From an uncultured Lachnospiraceae bacterium (lineage in GTDB: Bacteria > Bacillota > Clostridia > Lachnospirales > Lachnospiraceae), in assembly GCA_910584585.1 (NCBI GenBank), contig CAJUBP010000022.1, forward strand, positions 1-64,000: a DNA stretch of 64,000 nucleotides, given 5' to 3'. Made by a program: the position numbers and the translations under genes. The notes below the pieces were generated by a model. That model saw nothing but the letters and a program-made list of their open reading frames with translations, made no database searches and had not been told where the DNA came from. The first letter of the stretch is position 1. The number at the start of each line of letters is the position of its first letter. This document shows, piece after piece, positions 34,534-41,363 of the stretch.

Positions 34534-35400
34534 ATGAAAAAATATCTTGCAATTGCAGGCCTGATTGCCGTTACAGTCATCTGGGGAGGCGGTTTTGTAG
34601 CCAGCGATATGGCTCTGAAAAGCCTTCGCCCCTTTCAGATTATGGCAATCCGGTTCCTGCTGGCCACCGTCCTGATGGGCGCCGCAAGCATCCGGGAGCT
34701 GAAAGGCATTGACTTCAAAGAGATCCGGGCAGGCATCCTGATGGGCTGTGCTCTTTTCGTTGGTTTTGCCTTCCAGATTGTAGGGCTTCAGTACACCACG
34801 CCCTCCAAAAACGCATTTTTAACCGCCTTGAATGTGGTAATGGTTCCCTTTATTGCTTTTCTTATTTTGAAGAAAAAAATCAGCAGGAAAAGCATTGCAG
34901 GAGCGATTATGGCTATTTTCGGCGTAGGACTTTTATCTCTGGAGAAAGATCTGTCCCTGGGCATCGGAGACGCATTGACGTTGGTCTGCGCCGTGGGCTT
35001 TGCCTTCCAGATCTTTTTCACCAGTGAATTTGTAAAAAAATACAGGGCAGTGGTACTGAATTTTGTACAAATGCTGACGGCTGTCATTTTGTCTGTCATC
35101 AGCCTCTACCTGTTTGGGGAAACTGAATTTCACGTAACCACTCAGGGATGGCTCAGCGTCCTTTACCTTGGAGTCATCAGCACTGCTTTGTGCTACCTCT
35201 TACAGACCGCCAGCCAGAAATACGTAGATGAGACAAAAGCGGCCATTATCCTGTCCATGGAATCGGTGTTCGGAACCATATTTTCCATTCTGATTCTCCA
35301 TGAACAGGTAACCCTGCGGATGATCTGCGGATGCGTAATCATCCTTGCGGCGGTTATCGTATCAAATCTGGCGGACGTCCAGCCGGAGCCGGGATCATAA
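34534..35400 (+). CDS. EamA/DMT family transporter
   Basis: A 288-residue protein with ten membrane helices in two EamA repeats: VTVIWGGGFVASDMALKSLR at the start of repeat 1, and CAVGFAFQIFFTSEFVKKY at repeat 2. The last helices contain ESVFGTIFSILILHEQ, a conserved EamA feature. Substrate unknown; it could export a metabolite or sugar product of the locus. GGAAGG lies upstream, 27 bases after the GH65 stop. Its 3' end is part of a 50-bp tandem duplication. Confidence 0.85.
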   Translation: MKKYLAIAGLIAVTVIWGGGFVASDMALKSLRPFQIMAIRFLLATVLMGAASIRELKGIDFKEIRAGILMGCALFVGFAFQIVGLQYTTPSKNAFLTALNVVMVPFIAFLILKKKISRKSIAGAIMAIFGVGLLSLEKDLSLGIGDALTLVCAVGFAFQIFFTSEFVKKYRAVVLNFVQMLTAVILSVISLYLFGETEFHVTTQGWLSVLYLGVISTALCYLLQTASQKYVDETKAAIILSMESVFGTIFSILILHEQVTLRMICGCVIILAAVIVSNLADVQPEPGS

Positions 35401-35460
35401 GCTCCGAAGCATCAAATCTGGCGGACGCCCAGCCGGAGCCGGAATCATAAGCTCCGGACC
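35361..35460 (+). repeat. 50-bp tandem duplication at the 3' end of the EamA gene
   Basis: 35361-35410 and 35411-35460 start ATCAAATCTGGCGGACG and include the stop codon region ATCATAAGCTCCG. They differ at about five of 50 bases. The second copy lies outside the gene. Confidence 0.85.
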
Positions 35461-35536
35461 TTGGCAGCGCTGGCTTGCAGCGGGAATTTTAACTTATAAC
35501 TTTAAATCTTAATATCTTTCAAAGGAGTCGTTCACA

Positions 35537-36175
35537 TTGAAATACAGAGCAATTATTTTTGATTTAGACGGAGTGATCTGCCATACTGACAAATACCACT
35601 ACATGGCATGGAAACAGGTGGCGGATGAACTGAATATTTATTTTGATGAAACCATTAACAACCGCCTCCGGGGAGTGAGCCGCATGGAAAGCTTTGAGAT
35701 TATCTTAGAGCGCTATGAGGGCGCAATGAGCGAAGAAGAGAAAATAAAATACGCCACACAGAAAAACGACGTGTACAAAGAACTTTTGAAAAACATGAGC
35801 CCGGCGGATCTGTCAGATGAAGTCAAAGAAACACTGGATGCCCTTCGCAGTCAGGGCCATAAACTGGCCATTGGATCCTCCAGTAAAAACGCAGGCTTCA
35901 TCCTGAACCAGCTGGGACTGGGAGATTACTTTGACGCTGTTTCTGACGGAAATAATATTACCAATTCCAAACCAGACCCGGAGGTGTTCGTCAAAGCAGC
36001 TCAGTTTGTGGGAGAACAACCGGCAGACTGCCTTGTAGTGGAAGACGCGAAAGCAGGACTGGAAGCAGCCATTGCAGGGGGCATGGAATGCGCAGCCATC
36101 GGAGACGCCAAATCCTGCGGACTTGCCACCTGGAATCTGGATACCTTTTCAGACTTGCTGAAAGTGACAGGCTAA
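35537..36175 (+). CDS. pgmB: Beta-phosphoglucomutase
   Basis: A 212-residue HAD enzyme: IIFDLDGVICHTDKYHYMAW holds the nucleophile Asp9 and acid/base Asp11, the cap substrate loop is RGVSRMESFEI, and the core continues with AIGSSSKNAGFIL and VVEDAKAGLEAAIAGG. It converts beta-glucose-1-phosphate to glucose-6-phosphate, the product expected from the GH65 phosphorylase. The start is TTG with AAAGGAG upstream. The 136 bases before it hold the duplication and a possible second promoter region. Confidence 0.92.
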   Translation: MKYRAIIFDLDGVICHTDKYHYMAWKQVADELNIYFDETINNRLRGVSRMESFEIILERYEGAMSEEEKIKYATQKNDVYKELLKNMSPADLSDEVKETLDALRSQGHKLAIGSSSKNAGFILNQLGLGDYFDAVSDGNNITNSKPDPEVFVKAAQFVGEQPADCLVVEDAKAGLEAAIAGGMECAAIGDAKSCGLATWNLDTFSDLLKVTG

Positions 36176-36319
36176 CGCGCTTTGGTTAAGTAAACAATTT
36201 GCGATGTCCTAAAGCGTGTCTTCGTGCAGGAGGATTCCGCTGCTTACACAAACTTGGACGAAGGATGCCAAAAGTAACAATCTTTCATTAAATCAGGTAT
36301 TTTACAGCCTTTGCCGTAC

Positions 36320-36348
36320 TTGTAAACCCACAATAAATATGTTAGAAT
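36320..36348 (+). promoter_or_regulatory. Promoter of the LacI-family regulator gene
   Basis: TTGTAA (36320-36325) and TAGAAT (36343-36348) with 17 bases between them, about 68 bases before the start codon. Confidence 0.5.
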
Positions 36349-36415
36349 CAAGATGAAAATTTTTGCCTTTCGCATGAAATTAGTACATATGAATAACAAT
36401 GGAGTGTAACGTGGG

Positions 36416-37417
36416 ATGTCAACGATTAAAGATATTGCAGAACTGGCTGGAGTTTCTGTCGCAACTGTATCCAGGGTCCTGAATTATGACGATACGCTGA
36501 CCGTACAGGAGGAAACCAGAAAAAAAGTATTCGAGGCTGCAGAACAGCTTGAATATCATATGAAAGAAAAGAAAAAGCGCAAACGCAAATTAAAATTAGG
36601 GGTCATCTGTTCTTATTCCCCGGAAGAGGAACTGGAAGACCCTTACTATCTGGCAGTTCGTATTGCCATAGAAAAAGAAATCGAAGACAGGAACTTCAAA
36701 AGAGTTCCCTTAAGCATTGAAAACGGAATGCCGCAGTTTGCCGCAGTAGACGGGATTATCTGTCTGGGCACATTCAGCAAAACCACTGTCCGCAAAATTG
36801 ACAATACACAAAAACCGCACATTTACGTGGACTTTATTGGAAACCGCAGCACGGGAGATTCCATTATCACAGATCTGCGGCTTGCCGTACAGCAGGTGAT
36901 GGAATACCTGTGGTCTTTGGGGCACCGCAGAATCGGCTTTATCGGCGGAAATGAACTGGACTCGGACGGACATGAAATCTTAGACTCCAGGCTCCCTACT
37001 TTCCAGCGTTTCCTGGCTGAAAAGAACGCCCTGCGTGACTCCTATGTCAAAGTCGACGGCTACACCTCAAAACACGGTTACCGGATGATGAAAGAAATTT
37101 TAGAGGAAAAGGAACTTCCCACAGCAATATTCGCAGCCAATGATTCCCTGGCGGTAGGATGCTACCGGGCCATACAGGAAACCGGACTTCAGATTCCGGA
37201 AGATATCAGCGTGATTGGTTTTAATGATATTTCCATGGCAAAATATCTGGCCCCGCCTCTCACAACCGTGCACGTACATATGAATTTTATCGGGCGGCAG
37301 GCCGTCAAAATGCTGATAGAACGCATTCAACTGGAACGAAATGTAAACATCCATGTCTCTGTCTCCACAGAATTGGTGATCCGTAAAAGTGTGTGCAGGG
37401 CAGATTTGCGGACATAA
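36416..37417 (+). CDS. LacI family transcriptional regulator
   Basis: A 333-residue repressor: N-terminal HTH STIKDIAELAGVSVATVSRV and hinge helix, then the periplasmic-binding-protein-like core with GHRRIGFIGG, FAANDSLAVGCYRAI and VIGFNDISMAKYLAPPLTTV. It resembles EbgR/GalR-like regulators of beta-galactosidase loci. It should sense a sugar of this locus and bind the TTTAC...GTAAA palindrome before the importer genes. It has its own promoter. Confidence 0.9.
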   Translation: MSTIKDIAELAGVSVATVSRVLNYDDTLTVQEETRKKVFEAAEQLEYHMKEKKKRKRKLKLGVICSYSPEEELEDPYYLAVRIAIEKEIEDRNFKRVPLSIENGMPQFAAVDGIICLGTFSKTTVRKIDNTQKPHIYVDFIGNRSTGDSIITDLRLAVQQVMEYLWSLGHRRIGFIGGNELDSDGHEILDSRLPTFQRFLAEKNALRDSYVKVDGYTSKHGYRMMKEILEEKELPTAIFAANDSLAVGCYRAIQETGLQIPEDISVIGFNDISMAKYLAPPLTTVHVHMNFIGRQAVKMLIERIQLERNVNIHVSVSTELVIRKSVCRADLRT

Positions 37418-37506
37418 GTCCTTTTTTCATGATTGACAAAGGCGGTTCCCTGTCCTAAACCCAGATCAAAGGCAGACAGAGCAGAATAACAAGAGGACCG
37501 ACTGAA

Positions 37507-38517
37507 ATGAATGAACATTTTTTAAATCATATATTAAGTGAAATTTCTGTATCCGGCTGTGAAGCGCCGGTACAGGAAACGGTAAAAGATTACATGAAAA
37601 ACTGTGCAGACGCCATACAGGAAGATGAGATCGGAGATGTTGTCTGCATCCTGAATCCAAAGAGCGGCACCAGAATTATGCTGTCTGCCCATGCCGATGA
37701 AATCGGCGCAATCGTCTCAAACATTACAGAAAAGGGACGGCTTATGGCAGTAAACCGGGGCGGAATTATCCCTTTCACCTATCCGGGACAGCAGGTTCAG
37801 GTATGCACAGAACACGGCATTATTTACGGCGTCGTGGAAGCAAGAAGAGAAATCTTTGAGAACAAAGAACTGGCAGCCAAAGATTTTCTGATTGATATCG
37901 GCGCAGCTACAAAAGAAGAGGCATTGGCGCAGGTTTCCCTGGGAGACGCCATTGCTCTTGACACCCATATCCGCCCCATGATGAACGGCAGATTCACCGC
38001 CCGGGCCTTAGACGACAGATTAGGCGTTTTCATTATTATGGAAGCCCTCCGCCGGGCCAAAGAAAAGGGATGCGCCGCAGGCGTATACGCAGCGTCCACC
38101 GTAGGAGAAGAAACCACCAAAAACGGCGCATACTGGTGCAGTTCCAGAATCAATCCAAGCCTTGCAGTAGTGGTAGACGTTACCTACTGCAGCGACTACG
38201 GCGATAAGGAAACTGCAGAAGCCGGAACCGTCATATTAGGAGGCGGACCGGTGCTCTGCAACAGTCCCACTGTCACCCAGAAGTTAAACCGTAAGATGGA
38301 AGAATGCGCCGCAAAGATGCAGATTCCCATTCAGACAGAAGCGGCCAGCGGCCTGACTTATACGGATGGGGATAAGATCCATTTTGCCAATCAGGGAATT
38401 CCTATTGTACTGGTGTCCATTCCGTTGCGGTATATGCATACTCCTGCGGAGGTTGCGGATAAAAGGGATGTGGAAAACTGCATTGAGTTGATAGCGGAGT
38501 TTTTGTGTCAGTGTTGA
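37507..38517 (+). CDS. M42 family aminopeptidase
   Basis: A 336-residue dinuclear metallo-aminopeptidase. The metal and catalytic residues lie in SAHADEIGAIV, ALDDRLG (bridging Asp), STVGEETTKNGA (Glu base with Glu ligand) and PLRYMHTPAEV (His ligand). M42 enzymes are cytosolic complexes that trim short peptides (glutamyl/leucyl aminopeptidase or FrvX-like). GAGG lies ten bases before the ATG. It is probably not part of the sugar operon functionally, though it lies downstream in the same direction. Confidence 0.92.
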   Translation: MNEHFLNHILSEISVSGCEAPVQETVKDYMKNCADAIQEDEIGDVVCILNPKSGTRIMLSAHADEIGAIVSNITEKGRLMAVNRGGIIPFTYPGQQVQVCTEHGIIYGVVEARREIFENKELAAKDFLIDIGAATKEEALAQVSLGDAIALDTHIRPMMNGRFTARALDDRLGVFIIMEALRRAKEKGCAAGVYAASTVGEETTKNGAYWCSSRINPSLAVVVDVTYCSDYGDKETAEAGTVILGGGPVLCNSPTVTQKLNRKMEECAAKMQIPIQTEAASGLTYTDGDKIHFANQGIPIVLVSIPLRYMHTPAEVADKRDVENCIELIAEFLCQC

Positions 38518-38574
38518 TGGGTTCTTTCCTTTATGGCTGAAATAGTGAACTTTTTATATTTTGGAGACGGACGG

Positions 38575-38750
38575 AAATACAGGATTGCCCTTTGTCACAC
38601 AAACTGGGCAGCGTTCCGGCAAACTAACTGCTAACTTCGGCTAAGAAAGTCGGGAAAGCCCTCCTTCCTAAGTCTCCATAAGCAGTGGATTTTGCCTGCA
38701 CTAAGAACGCCCATGAATCGTTTGCTTAGCCAAAGGGCAATCCTGTATTT
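38575..38750. mobile_element. 176-bp element with perfect 20-bp terminal inverted repeats
   Basis: AAATACAGGATTGCCCTTTG (38575-38594) is exactly mirrored at 38731-38750. The interior contains further short dyads (GGGCAGCGTTC against GAACGCCC) but no gene. It has the look of a non-autonomous transposon remnant or a stable long hairpin RNA after the M42 gene. Confidence 0.65.
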
Positions 38751-38770
38751 CCTGTGTATCGAAACATAAA

Positions 38771-38875
38771 TTGTTCGAATGTTTTCAATGAGGAACTGTT
38801 TAGAAATGACTTTTAAATAATTCACAGAATTTAAAAGTTATTTCTAAACAGTTCCTTATTGAAGTATTCGAACAA
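38771..38875. repeat. 105-bp imperfect palindrome
   Basis: TTGTTCGAATG...CAATGAGGAACTG at the left pairs with CAGTTCCTTATTGAAG...TTCGAACAA at the right, with inner arms GAAATGACTTTTAAAT / ATTTAAAAGTTATTTC. A shorter relative (AAGGAACTGT...ACAGTTCCTT) lies at 59085-59127. The right arm overlaps the jet promoter. Confidence 0.65.
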
Positions 38876-38887
38876 ATGTATTATAAT
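38859..38887 (+). promoter_or_regulatory. Promoter of the jet operon
   Basis: TTGAAG (38859-38864) and a perfect TATAAT (38882-38887) with a 17-base spacer. The -35 box is inside the right arm of the 105-bp palindrome. Confidence 0.55.
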
Positions 38888-38912
38888 GATAAAAAATCCT
38901 GGGAGAACAAGA

Positions 38913-38999
38913 ATGGAACATTTTATTACTGAAATAAAAATTAACACCTCCCATATTTTTGCAAAAGGAGATTATCCCGAATTTCTTACTTACATATAA
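38913..38999 (+). CDS. Small 28-residue open frame leading the jet operon
   Basis: MEHFITEIKINTSHIFAKGD followed by YPEFLTYI and a stop. GGAG lies seven bases before the ATG, and the stop is 13 bases before jetA, so it would be translated just ahead of JetA. It could be a real small protein, a leader peptide or chance. No family is recognised. Confidence 0.35.
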   Translation: MEHFITEIKINTSHIFAKGDYPEFLTYI

Positions 39000-39012
39000 T
39001 TGAGGAAAACAA

Positions 39013-40428
39013 ATGACAAACTTATTCGACATCATCCCGCCCGGTTTCTTTAATTGTCTGTCCAGCGGCAGCAACAACCGCATCTATGCCGACTGTCTTC
39101 TAGTCATTTATGAACAGTACGACAGAGAAATCACTTACCGTATTTCACGCAGCCGAATCCGTGACGCGCTCTTGGCATATCTGCTGGAAAATCATGTTAA
39201 TTTTATAGAACCAGACAATGAACAACAAACCGGAGAGAGAAATTACAATGATATTGCCAACAGTATCATCCGCAGATTCTGCTCCAAAGAAATCGGATGG
39301 CTGGAGGAAGATAATGACGACAATACTTACGAAAAACTCATTATCATGACCGAACAGGGAATTTCACTGGCGGAATTTCTGCAGAAATTAATAAAGCCGG
39401 AACATGAGGAATTCTCCGCTTATATTTTTAATATCTATAATATTCTGCAGAATACAGAACAATGGAGTCAGAATCCCTATGTAGACGGCCTGAAAAATAT
39501 TTACCGCAATGCCAGGCTGCTGTCCAAATCCCTGAAACGGCTGGCAACTTTTATCAAAAAAATTATTGAGCGGATGGTTAAGGAAAAAAGCCTGGAAAGT
39601 CTCACTGAAAATCTGCTGGATTACTGCGACGGCAGCTTTGTGCGGGAATACGCAAGGCTTACCAAACAACAAAACATTCATATTTACCGTTCCTTTATCA
39701 AAAGCAAATTAGAAGAATTTCTGGACGATCCTCAATGGAACCGGCGCCTGACGCTGGGATGCGCTTTGGAAGAGGAACTGGAGGAACCGAAAGCAGAAGA
39801 ATATGTAGCGGATATGATCCAGTCAACAAAGCGTTTTCTGGTGGAAGACTATGATCGGATTATGAGAGATATCAAGCATAAAATTAACATCTATCTGCAG
39901 ATTGCAGTGGGCCGGGCGCGTTTTCTCCGAAACCGGGAAGGGGACATGAGAGGTAATGTAGAGCGGACCTTACGCTATCTCATTCGGGAAATGGACGCGC
40001 TTGACTGGAAAGAAACCCTTCCGAAAGAAATGAGCGATTTGTTTTCCTTTGAAAAAAATGAATTTATAGACACCGGCTCTCTCCGTTATCCCAGGAAAGC
40101 CCATGCTGTTTTGCAGGAAACTGTCGTTGAACTGGAAGAAATGACGAAAGAAGATATTGAAAAAACAAAACAAAGCCAGGAACAGGAAGCCTATAACCCT
40201 TATGCAAAAGAAAAAATGAAAGAGTATCTGAAACAGCTTATGGGCAGCGGCAGCACACTTTCCTGTGAGCAATTGCCGCTGCAGAGCAAACGCGATCTGC
40301 TCTGCGCGTTATCCGCCGTTGCGTACTGCGGTGAAAACGGATATACTCTGGAAATCTTAGACGGTTATCTGGATGTACAGCAAATGCGGCTGCGAAGGTT
40401 CCGCATCACAAAAGAGGAACCCGTATGA
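39013..40428 (+). CDS. jetA: Wadjet system protein JetA (MksF/kleisin-like role)
   Basis: A 471-residue protein of the Pfam JetA (formerly DUF5716) type. The opening NLFDIIPPGFFNCLSSGSNN followed by RIYADCLLVIYEQYDREITY is diagnostic, then a winged-helix-like region, a long helical middle (LSKSLKRLATFIKKIIERMV) and a C-terminal part rich in Glu/Lys helices. In Wadjet/MksBEF complexes this subunit bridges the SMC heads as the kleisin. GAGG precedes the ATG. Its stop overlaps an ATG (GTATGA) that was probably the original jetB start before a 129-bp insertion. Confidence 0.85.
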   Translation: MTNLFDIIPPGFFNCLSSGSNNRIYADCLLVIYEQYDREITYRISRSRIRDALLAYLLENHVNFIEPDNEQQTGERNYNDIANSIIRRFCSKEIGWLEEDNDDNTYEKLIIMTEQGISLAEFLQKLIKPEHEEFSAYIFNIYNILQNTEQWSQNPYVDGLKNIYRNARLLSKSLKRLATFIKKIIERMVKEKSLESLTENLLDYCDGSFVREYARLTKQQNIHIYRSFIKSKLEEFLDDPQWNRRLTLGCALEEELEEPKAEEYVADMIQSTKRFLVEDYDRIMRDIKHKINIYLQIAVGRARFLRNREGDMRGNVERTLRYLIREMDALDWKETLPKEMSDLFSFEKNEFIDTGSLRYPRKAHAVLQETVVELEEMTKEDIEKTKQSQEQEAYNPYAKEKMKEYLKQLMGSGSTLSCEQLPLQSKRDLLCALSAVAYCGENGYTLEILDGYLDVQQMRLRRFRITKEEPV

Positions 40429-40557
40429 CCCTACTTATTAGGCTCTTACAAACAATTTTCTGCGCAAAATGGCAAAATTTTTGTACTGCGCTTTTCTGGT
40501 TTATCCAGGTTAGGAAGAATCTATAGAAACATGCTTACAAAGGAGGAACCCGCATGA
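40414..40557 (+). repeat. Direct repeat flanking an insertion between jetA and jetB
   Basis: GAGGAACCCGTATGA (40414-40428, end of jetA) recurs as GAGGAACCCGCATGA (40543-40557, jetB ribosome site and start). The 129-base period suggests a tandem duplication or an insertion that separated two once-overlapping genes. Confidence 0.6.
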
Positions 40558-41363
40558 ACATGGAAGAATATTGGAACGATTATACCTCTTCCGAAAAAGA
40601 TTTATTTCAAAAATCCTGCCGAAGGCTCCTCAAATCCACTTTTATCGTACGTGATAAAGACGAGGAAAATAAAAAAGCCTACTACTTTATTTCTAAAAGA
40701 CCTGAACCCTTTTCCATCTATTTTGGTTATATCGGATTTGACGTTGTGACAGACCGGGAAAACGGCGTCATCATGCTCAAAAACTGCGCGGATATGGGAG
40801 AAAACGGAAAGATACAGTCCAATCGAAGAGCGCTGAAAAAAATAGAGAGCGTTGTATTGTGCTGTCTCTGGACCTTGTATGCCGACAGAATCCGGGCCGG
40901 CAGTTTATCTTTGTCAATCATGATCTCCGTCTCTGACTTAAGCCTTGAACTGGAAAAGTACAGCGTGAAAGAATTAATTGACAACAAAAAACTCTTATCC
41001 GATATCCTGGGGCTTTTTTCCGGATTTAACCTTTTAGATGTCAAAGGAAAAATAGGAGACGCAGATTGCCTGATCCGACTGTTTCCCTCCCTTCAATTTG
41101 CGTTAGATGAGGAGGAATTCTCAAAATTTGCGGAAATTACACAGAAAAGAATGATGGAACAAAACAGTGATTTGAACAACAATACCTCAAACGATATAGA
41201 TGGGGAAACCTACGGCAGTTCAGACGATACAGATGAGGAACCCTATGACAGTTCAGACAGTATGAACAGAGAAACCTACGACAGTTTAAATGATACAGGC
41301 AAAGGCAGCCGCCATGCTTCCGATAACGCAGAGGAGGAATACATTACAGATGCAGATAAATAG
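40554..41363 (+). CDS. jetB: Wadjet system protein JetB (DUF4194, MksE-like)
   Basis: A 269-residue DUF4194-type protein: LKSTFIVRDKDEENKKAYYF, a winged-helix core with SLSIMISVSDLSLELEKYS and FSGFNLLDVKGK, then LIRLFPSLQFALDEEEFSKF. JetB/MksE dimers bind the kleisin. After the core is an unusual acidic tail with three 11-residue tandem repeats (ETYGSSDDTDE, EPYDSSDSMNR, ETYDSLNDTGK; DNA 41205-41303). AAAGGAGG precedes the ATG. It overlaps jetC by 14 bases. Confidence 0.85.
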   Translation: MNMEEYWNDYTSSEKDLFQKSCRRLLKSTFIVRDKDEENKKAYYFISKRPEPFSIYFGYIGFDVVTDRENGVIMLKNCADMGENGKIQSNRRALKKIESVVLCCLWTLYADRIRAGSLSLSIMISVSDLSLELEKYSVKELIDNKKLLSDILGLFSGFNLLDVKGKIGDADCLIRLFPSLQFALDEEEFSKFAEITQKRMMEQNSDLNNNTSNDIDGETYGSSDDTDEEPYDSSDSMNRETYDSLNDTGKGSRHASDNAEEEYITDADK

